Shown: piece after piece, positions 1-12,100 of the stretch
Layout: each line of letters opens with the position of its first letter
How positions within the stretch are numbered: the first letter of the stretch is position 1
Assembly: GCA_013076295.1 (NCBI GenBank)
Contig: RQOL01000466.1
Coordinates: forward strand, 372,001 to 436,000
DNA length: 64,000 nt
Direction: 5' to 3'
Origin: Sanderia malayensis
Lineage: Eukaryota > Cnidaria > Scyphozoa > Semaeostomeae > Pelagiidae
Program-made: the position numbers and the translations under genes
The notes under the pieces: model-generated
The model's input: the letters and a program-made list of their open reading frames with translations, nothing else
What the model was told of the DNA's origin: nothing
Database searches by the model: none

Positions 1-1203
1 CTCAGGTGACATTGTCTGAAAAAAAATTAGAAAGTTCTCAATTAATCATGAAACCTGTTCGCTGGTTCCAATGCCTCAAAAATGAGTCAATTTCAAATAC
101 TCAAATCAAGCATGGGTCAGTTATTGACTTCGGGCTACAAAATCATACTTTCAAAATTCATGGAAACGTCATTCGCATTAAGGAGTCTAAGTCTGGGTCT
201 GTTAAATAAAAGGTCTTCTTATCACTTTGAGAGCATTCTCAAAAGTGCATTCTTTGGGAATTTTTTCCTCTTCCTTTTTATGGAGACTTTGGAGAGATGG
301 AAAGCGCGTTTTTTTTGTCAATTCTGCGTAAAATCAGAGACTTCATAGTCTCCAAACTCTTCTGTCTCCAGAGCAAGAAGACTTTAGAGACTTCGCAGAG
401 ATTCTCGTTTTCACGTGACACGGCGTTCAAATCAAGGCAACCTAGCTTATAATTTCCACGGCAACAAGCAAAATTTTTCAAAATGAATCAAAATGAATTT
501 CTCGAAACTCTTCCATTGCCTTTTTTGGAGTCATGAATCGGAAGTCTGCGAACTCTACTTTTTTCCGAATTCAGAAGAGACAAATTTCCCAAAAGAAGGC
601 GCCCTAATTCTCTAAATCTCGGTTAACTGACTCTCGAAGACAGTGTGCGCAGGGGCGTCGCCAGCCCAAAAAAAGTGGGGTGGACAAAAACGAGGGGCCC
701 CTTCAGACTCTCGGAAAACGTGGGAAATGCCCTTTTTGGCGTTTTTGAACTATTTAGAAAATTTTGGAAAAGCAGTTTTGTCAAGCAGCAGTTTTCGTAA
801 CAGTGGGCGTCAAAGAGGAAAGCTGCACACCCAGATGTTCTGAGTGAATGAAGATCATCCCCCAAAGTTTTTTCAACGGATTTCGAGAAATTAGAAAATC
901 GACCTCTGAGAAAACTGGGGTGGACATGTCCACCCCAGTCCACCCCGTGGCGACACCACTGAGTGTGCGGCCATGTTGTGTTATGGACTCTACTTAAACC
1001 TTAGCTAACACTTGACCCACAAAATCAGTTCCAAAATCAAATCAGTTCTACTCTCTATTCTTGCCAATTCAAGGTTTGCGATCCGATCAACACGAGCTGT
1101 TATCTTGCGCACAGATTCACTTGAATAGTCACTCGAAGATCAAACGCATCAACACGACTCTTGGATATAAGGATGATAAGATGTGCATGTATAAATAGCT
1201 GAC
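1..1203. other. Downstream intron of SHMT, no coding exon seen
   Basis: This stretch follows the last SHMT exon found (which ends at 1204 on the minus strand). I looked on the minus strand for the remaining C-terminal part of the enzyme and did not find it, so those exons probably lie beyond the left edge. The only structure I can define here is the hAT-type MITE at 650-961. The short open frames in this stretch resemble nothing I know. Confidence 0.5.
650..961. mobile_element. hAT-type MITE, 8-bp TSD AGTGTGCG
   Basis: A 312-bp non-autonomous element. The left end reads CAGGGGCGTCGCCA and the right end, reverse-complemented, CAGTGGTGTCGCCA. The flanks are exact 8-bp copies, AGTGTGCG at 642-649 and 962-969. 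A CAG start and an 8-bp duplication are typical of the hAT superfamily. The interior carries GGGGTGGAC motifs in both orientations and no transposase. Confidence 0.8.
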
Positions 1204-4200
1204 CTGTTTTAAGCCGACTCCTACGCCGGCTATGACGTGATTGTGCGGTCCACCCTGGAGTCCAGGGAATACTGTCTCGTTGATACGCTTCTCTAGGTTA
1301 TACATGATCTCTAAAAGAAACACAGACGGGTGACAAAAATAACTAATGAATCGATCATCAAAAAAAAGAACAATAATCATAATGATGATTTCGTATACAG
1401 AAAAACCCCGCATATAAGAACCTGTAAATTTCCATCCAGCCTATTGTTCCAAGACAATAGGCTATTGTTTCTCCTATTGTTGTGAACATAAATATCACCC
1501 AGAACGTTCTTAATCCATTGGTTCTTACATGCGGGTTTTTACTGTATGTGACTTCGTATATTTCCTAAATGCGAACTGGGTTCTCTGTTCGGAGATTTTG
1601 CAAAGAAGTTTAATACTTTTAACTGCGTCTTAAAAAGCATAAAGAGGAGGAAATTAAAGATTACGGCATTCACGAAAATGTGGAAACACTGATAAATTGA
1701 TGTGAGAGCAGCCACAGCTAATACCTTTGCCCTTCTTGTTTATACTTCGCACACCTTTGCGGTAGAATATGAGTGAACTTCTGCAAAGTCAAACGACACA
1801 ATACTATTATAGACAAGAACAAGCACCTGATACAAGCTTTTTTTTATAAAAATACCTTAAGCTACGTCGAGCCTCGGCTCGGTTACTTTCATTGCTATTC
1901 TAAAATTCCCATTGTGTTTCGGCAACATTGAGTCTCAATATTCTTATAGACTGTATACTTATAAAAAATATGTGCACTGTTTTTAATTGCATGTATGACA
2001 TCATAAGTATATTTATTCAGCTGTTCTATCGTGGAAGTTTGAGATTGAGGGGAAAATATTGCGATCCTCTAAATGACAAAGAAATGATAAGTAAGATATG
2101 TACTATTGGATAAATAGAGATTGATTCTTTTACCTTACAGCTCGCAATGTTTTGTGGGTAGTTGTTGACACCAAATCGCTGTACTCAAAGGGACTGGGGA
2201 CAATCTACAACAGAGGAAATAATTAACCACGCAATTTACACGAAAGTTCGGCATTCAATTAAGAGTGATGATAAACATAATCTCATATAGATTATGTTTA
2301 TCATCATTATCAGATCATCAGATTTGAGAGCGCAAAAATTACTCACTTCAGCTGCAACCAATCCACTAATGTGAGCCATGTCAGCCAATAGATATGCATG
2401 TACTTTGTCAGCGATCTGAAAAACACATGGCAAAATAGTAGCAAACAAGTAAGAATCCCAATTGACTGTAATAATTCATATTATGCATAAAAAACCCAAA
2501 TAACACCGTGCCTCTTTCATTCTTTTGTAATCGATGAGTCTTGAGTAGGCACTCGTACCAGCTATGATGACTTTTGGTCGGAACAACGTCGCCAGCTCTT
2601 CCAGTTTGTCATAGTCAATCCTGCCAGTCTTCTCCTGGAAAATAGAAAAATACTTACTTTCAGTTTTATTTGTAAGAGTTAAGTCAATGCATAAGCTGGA
2701 GAGACCCGGGTCGTAGGAACAGGGTGTAGAAGGGCTATGGCCCCCACAGAATTTTACAAAAGTGCCCATTGCAAGACCAAATTTGCTCCCTCTTAATTCA
2801 AAAGTAAGTAGCCTGCAAGTGGTCGTGTCCCCTTTGTTGACCTGCCGCACCCCTCCCCCCACTTTTTGGGTGCTTCCTACTCCCCTGGGTGACAGTAGCT
2901 ACGTGTGTTAAATACGGTGTAGCAACCGCATATCAGCATCTGTAGAACGTATTCATGTAAATGGAAACATTTAACTAATGTTTTCAGTACGCTTGTATAA
3001 TCAATCTAGTTATATTCATATAACTAGATGCATTGCAAATGTGATGAACTGGACACAGAGTAGAGTGTTTATGAAGAGGTGGATGGTTGAGAAAAGAGCG
3101 CATTACGTACGTTGAGCCTGTATGGCATTGATTCGAAGTATCTGGACGTTGCTGAAACTCGCTTTGTGTCTGTCATAAACCCGTGCGATAAGCTATAAAA
3201 AAAATAGACCACAGTATTAACTTAGTCTTCTTAATTATGGTAGCATGAATGATACGTTACTCAGACAATAAATTTCCTCTGTTCTTTAGGGACAGGGAAA
3301 TTGGATAACTATTAAAAAGAGAAGTTCCCCATTAACGTCAAACTCGATTTATAAGGAGCCAGACAAAAATGAATATCTTCTCTTCTTTAGGGACAGGGAA
3401 ATTGGATTAGTGATAAGATTTAAGGGATTAGTCATGAGTTAGAGAAAGCATAAAAAATGGAAGATTGAGAGAGAAAAAGAACGGAATGTGATGAAAATCA
3501 AGCTTACTGTCCACCATGAGGAAGATCAAGGCCCATGATTCGATCATGTGGTTGAAGAATGGCAGAATAAATTGCAAAATTAGCTGGTGCTCCTGTTCAA
3601 TACAAATAAAATTCTACCTCAACATCAAAACAAATAAAATAATATACAACACAAAATGATGTCACAAGACTTCAATGCTCAAATGTCGTACATACCAGAA
3701 TACACTTGGACATTAACTCCCCAATGTTCGGGATCCAAATGAAATGCTTCCAGTGCTCTTTTTTGTACCAGCAACTCAATTTCATCAATGTATTCGTTTC
3801 CACCATAGTACCTGAAAAACAGTCATAAATAAATATCCAACAATACAGCAATTGCCCATGGCTTTCTGCATACTTAAAAATGTATGCTCACGATTAAGGC
3901 ATTTGATTGTAACCATGACTTTACCTTGCACCAGGGTAGCCTTCAGAGTATTTGTTGTTCAAGCAGGTACCCATTGCTTCTAATGCAGCTCTGCTACAAA
4001 AGTTCTGTAACATGAAAAGTAAATAGAATTTTGAAAGTTTTTCTATAAACCAGAGCTGTAATTTTCACACAAAGGGGTTGATGTGATCTACATTGTGGCC
4101 ATTGATGTTGATGCTTCTTCTGGATTTCTAAAAATAAGCTTACTTACAAAATTTTTGTTTTCAAACTTATTGAAATATTGCGCCCTTATTCCACATGTAT

Positions 4201-4627
4201 TAATTTTAATTCTTAATTTTTACACTTATCTAACATATTCTATTATTCTTCAGCCCATAGCAAATAATGCATAAACTGAGACATATTTTGGTGCAGAAAA
4301 AGCAGTAAGTGGTTGATGCCAATGACATTGCATAATGCAGTGCAAGATCACATAGCAGGATATCTGATAGCTTTGAGAATATCTTTGCAAATGAATTCAA
4401 AGAGACAAAAAAAGGTCTTTTTATCACTCATAGTTTCTAAATCTGAAACTAACCTCAGAAGCTATTAATTCCAATCCTTCTTTTTGTCTTTTCTTTTCAA
4501 GTTTGATGAGATTGTGCATCTCTGGGTCATCATTTTCAAGAGTTTCAGTGCCAGTCCACATGCTCCTGCTACATGTTGCAGCCAGTGTTTTTGCCACAGT
4601 GAAACTGCTCACATTGCTGCTTAACAC
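1204..4627 (-). CDS. SHMT: Serine hydroxymethyltransferase, mitochondrial type (partial, 10 exons)
   Basis: PLP enzyme that interconverts serine and glycine while loading tetrahydrofolate with a one-carbon unit. Exons in transcript order: 4627-4454, 4004-3925, 3811-3696, 3592-3508, 3192-3111, 2634-2512, 2415-2347, 2204-2134, 1780-1725, 1310-1204. Phases match at every junction. Diagnostic stretches in order: [71 protein letters not shown], the PLP-lysine motif STTTHKTLR (in 2204-2134), LIFYRKGVR and [27 protein letters not shown] is like the mitochondrial isoform. The segment before WTG ([14 protein letters not shown]) looks like the end of a targeting peptide. The first exon shown opens after TTTTTAG with no ATG, so a 5' exon is missing from this model. 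The last part of the enzyme is off the left edge. The intron after 2512 needs a GC donor. Confidence 0.93.
1398..1544. mobile_element. TA-flanked MITE in SHMT intron
   Basis: Ends read CAGAAAAACCCCGCAT and, reverse-complemented on the right, CAGTAAAAACCCGCAT, with TA on both sides (1396-1397 and 1545-1546). The interior is a near-palindrome with CCTATTGTT/AACAATAGG segments and GTTCTTA motifs like those of the CACTC-type MITEs elsewhere in the window. It fits a Tc1/mariner-type non-autonomous element. Confidence 0.6.
2266..2306. repeat. Perfect 18-bp hairpin in SHMT intron
   Basis: Arms 2266-2283 and 2289-2306 are exact reverse complements around a 5-base loop, beginning TGATGATAAACATAA. It lies between two SHMT coding exons. 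No protein is encoded; it may be a remnant of a palindromic MITE. Confidence 0.6.
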
Positions 4628-4657
4628 CTAAAAACAAAACTGATGTTAAGATATCTC

Positions 4658-4821
4658 CAGAGGTGGTCTGGCATCACAATTGCAGGGTGGCTGGCAAACC
4701 AAAGGGGCCCGGTTTAGGGTGGTCAAAGTCTTCGAAAAGGGCCCGTAGTTTTAGTTTACATTAAAAATCAGAAGGCCCGGGTGGTGATCGCCACTTTGCC
4801 ACCCAGGCCAGACCGCCCATG
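4658..4821. mobile_element. hAT-type MITE, 8-bp TSD GATATCTC
   Basis: A 164-bp element with ends CAGAGGTGGTCTGGC and, reverse-complemented, CATGGGCGGTCTGGC. The exact 8-bp duplication GATATCTC sits at 4650-4657 and 4822-4829. It lies just upstream of the first SHMT exon found, so within the SHMT promoter or first intron. Confidence 0.8.
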
Positions 4822-4829
4822 GATATCTC

Positions 4830-6164
4830 TGCAGATAGGTTTCGGCTGTGGCAAAGGGCTTGAGTTTTGTGAGATTGAGCAATGTAGCAGTTGTGTAGGG
4901 CTGCCAGTCTGGAGAGTAGGGCAAGCAAAATTTCTTAAGATAATTCTTTTGCTTTCTCATTGCTCACTATTTAATTAATTTCACTTATTTATGTAACTTT
5001 TCTGTATTTCTTGTATTTTGGTAAATTGTCAGGAAGTATTAATAAATTGTATGAGGTGGAATTCAAAATAAATGAAAATGAAACTGAATTGAACTGAACT
5101 GTCAAGAAGGGTGTGGCCATGACTGGCGTCATCAAATAAGGTGTGGTGCTACCCCCAACGCATGGCTTGAAAATGATAGGGAAACGCTATTGCACAATGC
5201 AAGAACATTTTTGACCTCCTCTAAAGGCCTAATCTCGGGTGCAAATTTCGGTCTTGAAGTCTGCACGTTACTGCGAGTTAAAGCTTTTCGACTCGATCTA
5301 GAATCTAATTTCTTTGCATAGAATACCTACAAAATTCTCAGTGAAAACTTGCGCACTTGAAATTTTCCTTGTGCACATTCGAGAAATCATTGAAAACGGC
5401 CATGTTTTCAAGATGACATTGTTACAACTCGAAAATGGAGCAAGTTATAATGTGGTTTCGAAAGATTTCCATTCGGAGAAGACCCGCCCCTTTTTTAATC
5501 CACAAATGGGACGTGGTGATGGCATGATCAAATATTTCTTTGTTCCATTCGGTTTCGGAGAGTTAGTTTTTCAAAAATATTCCAGTAAATCTAAGAAAAT
5601 TCAAAATCAAACACAGCTAAAATTATATAAAAACAGCTTAAAGCCGAAATGGTTTGATCTTCCAATTATTGCATTGAAGCGGTGAAATAACTCTGATATG
5701 GGACCTTTGCTGGGGGAGAAATGCAATGTAGGTAGGCCGCTTTCAGGATCAGGATAAGGAACTTGAAGAAATAAAATTCTACGATATTATTAACAAACTA
5801 CAGCTTGGAAAAGTTATATTAAGCTCAAACTTACGTTAGTGAACAATAATCTTGACCTTGATAGCATTTTGTTGTATCTTAATCTTCGATATTAGTTGGT
5901 GGCTCTTCTTCTTCTCAAACTGAACCAAATGCGTGCGTGGGTTACGAACTTTGCTGCAAAACACACAGACACAGACACAGACACAACACAACACAGGACC
6001 ACGAGGCGAGCGCGGCCACAACACACGCTTTTGTTTTGTGTGCCTCTGGCTCCGTATCTTATTTGGTGTTCCTGTGCATTATGCACTTGAATACCTTGTC
6101 AGCTGCTCAATTGTATCTCAAACAATGAGGAAATTACTGGGGAAATTCCCCAAGACTTACAGGC
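4830..6164. other. Region upstream of SHMT, no confident gene
   Basis: It should contain the SHMT first exon and promoter, but I cannot pick them out. A 123-codon open frame on the plus strand (5314-5685) has no family resemblance I recognise and no clear splice or promoter context, so it is not called. A CA-rich microsatellite lies at 5960-5997. Confidence 0.4.
5960..5997. repeat. CA/GACACA microsatellite
   Basis: A short run of ACACAG and ACACA units. It explains the long but artificial open frames on both strands here, which read as runs of His/Arg/Thr or Val/Cys. Confidence 0.8.
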
Positions 6165-6172
6165 TAACAAAC

Positions 6173-6635
6173 CAGGGTTGCCAGATTGCATTTTGGGAAA
6201 TATGCCAAATTTTGCTAGAAACAAGCCAAATTGCTGAAAAATAAGCCAAACCGTGCTCCTCCGCAGAAATTGCTAGTAGCTGCGGAGCATCACTCATCAC
6301 ATGGTCATGCGTCACATACCAAATGTGACGATTGCAAATCAATGGGAATGTATGGAACAGATTGTTGAAAACAATATTGGTCATCTGCCGTTAATCCTTC
6401 TATTGGTTCATGTCGGTTCGAGGTCAGAAGGTCATTTGGGTCATTCACTATGTTGAGAAAGGAAAAAAACTAGTAAACTGAACCATTTTACAACAAAAAC
6501 GCGAAAAAGCCAAAAAAAGCCAAAAATAAGCCAAAAATAAGAAATAAGCCAAACCTAAATTTCCCAAGCCAAATCAACTGAAAAAAAGCCAAAAATGCCA
6601 AATTTGGCTTAAAAAAAGCCAATCTGGCAACCCAG
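6173..6635. mobile_element. hAT-type MITE, 8-bp TSD TAACAAAC
   Basis: A 463-bp element with ends CAGGGTTGCCAGATTG and, reverse-complemented, CTGGGTTGCCAGATTG. The exact 8-bp duplication TAACAAAC is at 6165-6172 and 6636-6643. The interior is rich in AAGCCAAA repeats in both orientations. A decayed relative is at 25080-25226. Confidence 0.85.
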
Positions 6636-6768
6636 TAACAAACAAACAAATAGATAGCTAACTCCCCTTGAACAAATTCTTCTGGATAATAATTGCCAAA
6701 AGCGCGCGAACTCGAGCACAAAGTGGTGAATTCAAATTTTGTATAATTGGCTGACTACTCCCCCAAAT

Positions 6769-7158
6769 TAGTGGTGACTTCTAGGGGGCGCAGGGGGCGG
6801 AGCCCCCTTGTTAAAAAGCATGCTGAATCTGGGGTAGCTCAGCCCACCAAACTAGCTTTGACTTTTGTGCTTTGGAAAATTTCCCGTTGTCCAGAAGGTA
6901 AAGTAGGACTCATTTGCACAGAATCTGATGTCAGTCGCATTCCAGATGTTAATTCTCGTAACCCCAGTGTCTTATTCAGTTGTTTTTATTTCTTTAAAGG
7001 CTTATAAACCATTGTTTGGTCTGGTTTGATTTGTTTGAGCACTTGTTTTCATATTTGTGCCAATGAAAATATGGGTGTGGTCACAGGAAACAGCACCCAC
7101 TCTGATGGTGTTGCTTTTGGGGAACCCCCCTTGTTAATTTTTTTAGAAATCACCACTG
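6769..7158. mobile_element. hAT-type MITE, 8-bp TSD CCCCAAAT
   Basis: A 390-bp element with ends TAGTGGTGACTTCTA and, reverse-complemented, CAGTGGTGATTTCTA, flanked by exact 8-bp copies CCCCAAAT (6761-6768 and 7159-7166). Just inside each end is a GC-rich patch (GGGGGCGC on the left, CCCCCCTTG on the right). The ORF at 6747-7007 is a by-product of this element. Confidence 0.82.
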
Positions 7159-7711
7159 CCCCAAATCGAAGCAACACATTAACATTTGCTTTTAAGCTCT
7201 TTTAAGAGACACCAAAGTTGGAGGCAAAGCATGTATCAAATACATATTAACAATATAAAAACATATTTCATAATTTTCAATCTAAGATATATTACTGCCA
7301 ACTAAAGGTACCAAATACACTGCTCAGCCATTCTGATTGCACTTTTCGTGTTCAAGTGACAGAGGGAGGCTGGAGCGTTGCAAAAACAACAAGCGCAGCC
7401 CCTTGAAAAATGAAAGGGAGCAGTAAATTATTTGAAATACTTTTTCATCCGATCCCTCTTTCCAGTTTTAGAATTAGCCAAAATAAAATTATCATAATTT
7501 AAGCTACCAGAATAAATTTATTGATTATCATCAGCAGCACTATCAAATCAATGCCAAAGAACAGACCAACTGACCAGAATCTAATCGCCACTTTTTCTCT
7601 TTTTACAACAATTTAATTTAATTTTAAGATGAAAATTCACCCCGTCGTCGTTTCCTAAAAATATACATATATTATGAAACTAGCAAACGTTCTTTTCTCT
7701 TGTTTGTGGCG

Positions 7712-7952
7712 CAATGGCGTAGATAGGAAATTTTATAGGGGGGGGGGGGCGAGAAATCTAGATCTTCCGACAAAAATTTAATAGGCCCTTTTGTTTCTTA
7801 AAGACCTCTGAATATAAGATAAGGAAATTATAGCTAGAACTGAACGTAAACAGATATTTATTTTCCAATAAGATCAGCAATTTTCCAACAAAACGGCAGT
7901 TTAGCTTTACAGGGGGCTTTTCGCCCCACCCGAACCTCTATCTACGCCACTA
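7712..7952. mobile_element. hAT-like MITE with decayed 8-bp TSD
   Basis: Ends read CAATGGCGTAGATAG and, reverse-complemented, TAGTGGCGTAGATAG. The flanks TTGTGGCG (7704-7711) and TTATGGTG (7953-7960) match at 6 of 8 positions, both differences being transitions, as expected for an older insertion. The interior has a run of ten or more G. Confidence 0.65.
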
Positions 7953-8022
7953 TTATGGTGCAACTTGACTTACGGCTAGTCTTTTGCTATATATAACTTT
8001 AGAGTATAATATATGTTATGTT

Positions 8023-9135
8023 TCAACAAAGTGTTACAGTTTGTTTGAATGCTTTTCGATACTGTTTATTCATGGCACCGTAAACAAAGGCGTTAATTGC
8101 GTGATTAGACAAAGCGAGGTTAAGGCAAAACACGTCCACCCATATGTTCACCGTGTAATTCGGGTGGACCAAATGTATCACGTTAATCGCCATCGCCGGC
8201 GTGTAAACGACCGGCATTAAGAAGGCGATTACAAACAACATCCACGTAATTCGCAGAGCATCCTTATTCTGTTGCGACTGCTGTTGTTGTTGTTGATTCT
8301 TGTCGTCTTTACGCGCTGAATCCGTCAGTGCCATTAGCATAGAACGCTTTTTCTGCCTCGCAGTGGTACTTTGGGGCAGCACCACCGCACCATCTTCCAT
8401 TTTTATCGACACTTGAGAGATATTTGTGCTTCCACCGATTTCGAGAACTTTAATACTGTTCTGGGTGGAAGTTCGAACCCGACGTTTACTCTGCCGCACA
8501 GTGCGAAATGTTTTCCAATTCGTAACTGCTATCACCATACACGGCACGGATAGTACCATAATCGTCATTGTGATAAAATATTGTATCGACGTGTAGAAAT
8601 GCAATATGCACAAACATCGATCGTTTTGGAATTCGTATGCGGCGAATGGCGTACGGAGTAGCGGCGGAAAGGCGGCCAATGACCCCCACAGCCACGTGGC
8701 GACGACCATAACCGCCGTGTTTCGCGGAGTGAATACCTTCTGGTATCTCGTTGGATAACACGTGAGCATGTATCGATTGACACTGATGAAAGCAAGCAAG
8801 TAGATGCTGACCGTGATGAAACAGACGCACAGGTAGGCCGATACTTGGCAGGCAACGTTGCCGAACAGCCAGTGGCCTGTGACGAGTGTAATAAACGTGG
8901 TGGAGTAGTTCAAGCACTGAAGCAGATCAACAAAAGCGAGGTTAACTATGAGAATGTTTGTACTGTGCCGCCAGAGTTTCGTGCGCAACACGACCACGCA
9001 CACGAGAAAGTTTCCAACCAACCCGACGATGACGATAAGGAGAGAGAGCGTTCCGTGTGCAACTTTCACTGCTGTCGTTAAGGACGGGTTAATCTCAGTC
9101 CAGTCCGTTGTATTCACCATTGTTTTGATATTCAT
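8023..9135 (-). CDS. Rhodopsin-like (class A) G-protein-coupled receptor, single exon
   Basis: Intact 370-residue seven-helix receptor of the plasma membrane; ligand unknown. Motifs in order: GLVGNFLVCVV (helix 1), NLAFVDLL (helix 2, Asp kept), the helix 3 Cys in NVACQVSAYL with a partner Cys in NDRCLCI, NRY in place of DRY at the end of helix 3, TWLWG (helix 4), FLMPVVYTP in helix 6 where CWxP is usual, and NHAINAFVYG in helix 7 where NPxxY is usual. The third intracellular loop is long and ends in a polyglutamine stretch. The start is the ATG at 9135, not the in-frame TTG just before it. No introns, as in many lineage-expanded invertebrate GPCRs. An orphan amine- or peptide-like receptor is the safest label. 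Confidence 0.93.
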   Translation of the reverse strand: MNIKTMVNTTDWTEINPSLTTAVKVAHGTLSLLIVIVGLVGNFLVCVVVLRTKLWRHSTNILIVNLAFVDLLQCLNYSTTFITLVTGHWLFGNVACQVSAYLCVCFITVSIYLLAFISVNRYMLTCYPTRYQKVFTPRNTAVMVVATWLWGSLAAFPPLLRTPFAAYEFQNDRCLCILHFYTSIQYFITMTIMVLSVPCMVIAVTNWKTFRTVRQSKRRVRTSTQNSIKVLEIGGSTNISQVSIKMEDGAVVLPQSTTARQKKRSMLMALTDSARKDDKNQQQQQQSQQNKDALRITWMLFVIAFLMPVVYTPAMAINVIHLVHPNYTVNIWVDVFCLNLALSNHAINAFVYGAMNKQYRKAFKQTVTLC

Positions 9136-12100
9136 CAAGCCTTAATGAAAAAATTCAATGTTATTATCATATCAACTTTCGTGTCTGGTATTTAGGATCC
9201 TGTATTGGAATCAAAATAAGGTGTAATCTGTTGCTTAGAAAATATAAAGGATGAAGAAGCCTAGTTTTTCCCAGGATAATATTGAATCAATTCAGCACAG
9301 TATTACATGTCATTGTGTATTTTGCTGATATTATTATATGCTGGTAATTGTTGTAACGTGTATCGCTCTCTTTGCTTATTCTATTGTCACCATTAAACCC
9401 ATTACAACATTACGTGCATGGCCGGAGTTGACAGAGACTGAAATACATGTGGAATATTTACTGCCTTGGCTGTTTCCGCAGTCTGTCTTTGAAACTTGTT
9501 GAATCATTGGGCTAAAATCTCTTCTTGATAGCAAACTGAGAGCGAGAGCATAATATCAAACTCGTATGTAATTATGAAGTAATTGATTGAACACTGCGGT
9601 CGTTGCCAATGGAATTCTCGAGACCCAAAATACAACTGCAAGAACTGCAAGATGAATCCAATTGCAAGACGCTCATGAGATTTCAAAACAATGTTTTGGC
9701 ATTTCATGAAGACATGCATGACGAAATTCTTTCCGATTTAAAAATCGTAAATACTCAATCAATTAATTTGCCATTATTTGATAAGCAATGACGATGGCCT
9801 TACCTTAAGCGAAGGGATGCCATTTAACAAGTGCGTTGATTAATTGAGCGTGTTAGCAATTTTCATTTGCAGTCAACAATCTACAGCTAAAACATGCACT
9901 AGAGCATGAAGCATTAACAACAACTAAAACATACCTTGTTTGTTGAAAACGTGGATTCGATCGTGAAGTGTTTTTGTGATACTTTAAGCCATATATCGAG
10001 TAGCTGTTTGCTTGTTTCCCGATGTATGACTATTTTTCGGTGAAAATTCGCCGATCTTACTGACGTAAATAAAAGGACGGATTGGAAGAGTATTCTGTAG
10101 CCGAGTTCTTTGAATTCTACAAACTCCCTGCGTCATCGGACTTAATCTTTCATCTTTAACTCAACCACAATTAATGTGCGACCATAGCGGATGAAGAAGA
10201 ATTCCAGAGCACTTGTTGAAGTTCTTCCCAACTCTCTCCTTTATCCTTTTCTTTGCGTTGCCCTGTTTGTTCTGCCAAGAGTAGTGAAAACACAACGCTT
10301 AGCTTCAAATGTGACAATAACAGGTATGTTAAGATGTGCGACTGCAAGTGTTTTGTGCGTTCGCAATGATACGAATACAAAAGCCGTGAAGACACAGACC
10401 GAAAAGAAACCGTTAGGATCTCTATCAGCGTATGATTTGCACATTGTGTGTGCTTATCAGCTTGAGATGATAGCGGGTAACACAAGCTTACTGCTTCCCA
10501 CTGCCTGAGTTACGCAGGTGATAATGCTATGATCCTAGATAAGAAGTAATCTCATTGCAATCAACAACCACGCAAAACCTTTAGGTCTCCTTCAGACGTC
10601 GTGCCAGCGCCGTGCCGTGCTGGAAAGTTTCTGGTACAGCACAGCACGGGCACGCCCTGGCACGCATGTTCAATTCAGACGTCGTGCCTAGCCGGAGTGA
10701 AATATCCTGGCACGACACGGTGGTGTGGGCACGACGTCAGAAGCAGGCCTGAGACTGCCTCAATGCACCAATCACCAATATCAAACATCGTAGCATCATG
10801 CTCCCACCCCTTCACTCTTTAACTTGTCATGCAACCAGTTTTGAATGCGAGCATGCAAACAATGTCAGTATCATACCATGACGTTTATCATAGCACATGA
10901 TTGCATCAGGCACGTCGAACTAAGGCATTATAAGTATGCAGATGTCTGCAGTTATTCTAAAGCAGTATAACTGCACCCTTTTAAAGTAGACGATAGCCAC
11001 CCCCACACATCTATCAAAGCATTGCATGGAATAGCTGTGTCCGAGCCAATACAGCATACAAAACAGAGGAAAAGCGGTAAATAGATAATCATGGGAGATA
11101 TAGAGTGGTTTCAATATAAACAGTTGATTTTCAGTATACTTTTCCGCAAACGTTTGTTGTGAATACATTACAAGCAGCACAAGGCACTGACGTTTCCATT
11201 AGCTGGAGTTGTCTCAGAATACCAACAGATGAACCTTGAGATGTCGAACTCCTGTCTTCTTTTATCCTAATTTATCTCATATGTATATCTAATGTTTGGC
11301 GCTTGGTGACTCGAACACTCGCTAAATGGAAGAAATTTCTCACTCTCTTTAGTGGCACTCGAGGTTTATCAGTGTGTTGAATTGTTGTGAAATGTAAGCC
11401 AATCTGGCAAGCAGTAATGCAAAAGCAGCATGCGTGGTTGCGCAGAATCCATGGGCTTCGCAATTGATCGATAAATAAGAAAGCGATAGTCTCACGCGAC
11501 AGCAATTGAACAAGCGAATCACAAGTAAACAACAACGAAACGAAGATGAAAAGAAGAAACAATAACATTGCAAGAGAATAAAGCTGTGTATGAAAATCGT
11601 TTACTAACCGGGATTTCACTGCTTGTAGTATGGCATGGCCTATGAAGCTGTGAGCTATTCGCATTCGTACTCTAGTGTGAATAATGAAAACGAGAAAACT
11701 ACTAATCTGTTCTGTTTATTCGAAGAACTGCTGTGAATGCAACGAAAGCCAAATGAATAACTCACACGCAAACAGAATAATAATAAACCCTAGTTCATAT
11801 CAGGTCATGCTGAACTAATTTCAATGGATGTCTAATCATCCATTGCAGGATAATGCATGGCAAGAATTGAACAGAACAAAGGACTCTTTTAATATGCTTA
11901 AATACAATGATCTCATCTCTTGTACGGCCACTCATTTCCTTGGTCTCTGAAGTCAGCATCTGGCTCATCTCATCAGTCAGTTGCTTTCGAGAAAAACAAC
12001 GCAAATCACAGGTCTCTATTCTGTTCTCTAGTCACAGGTCTCCATCAAAATCTCTCTCACACTATCCCATTATTTCACGCTTTTGGCGGACCCCCAAGAG

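Noticed and set aside
5314..5685. 123-codon plus-strand open frame upstream of SHMT
   Set aside because: No family resemblance, signal or splice support. Codons drift into low-complexity Lys/Ser/Leu, and it opens inside featureless AT-rich DNA.
10171..11664. Several overlapping open frames of 67-130 codons between the GPCR and the HRG1-like gene
   Set aside because: They overlap on both strands with no preferred frame or motif; consistent with chance open frames.
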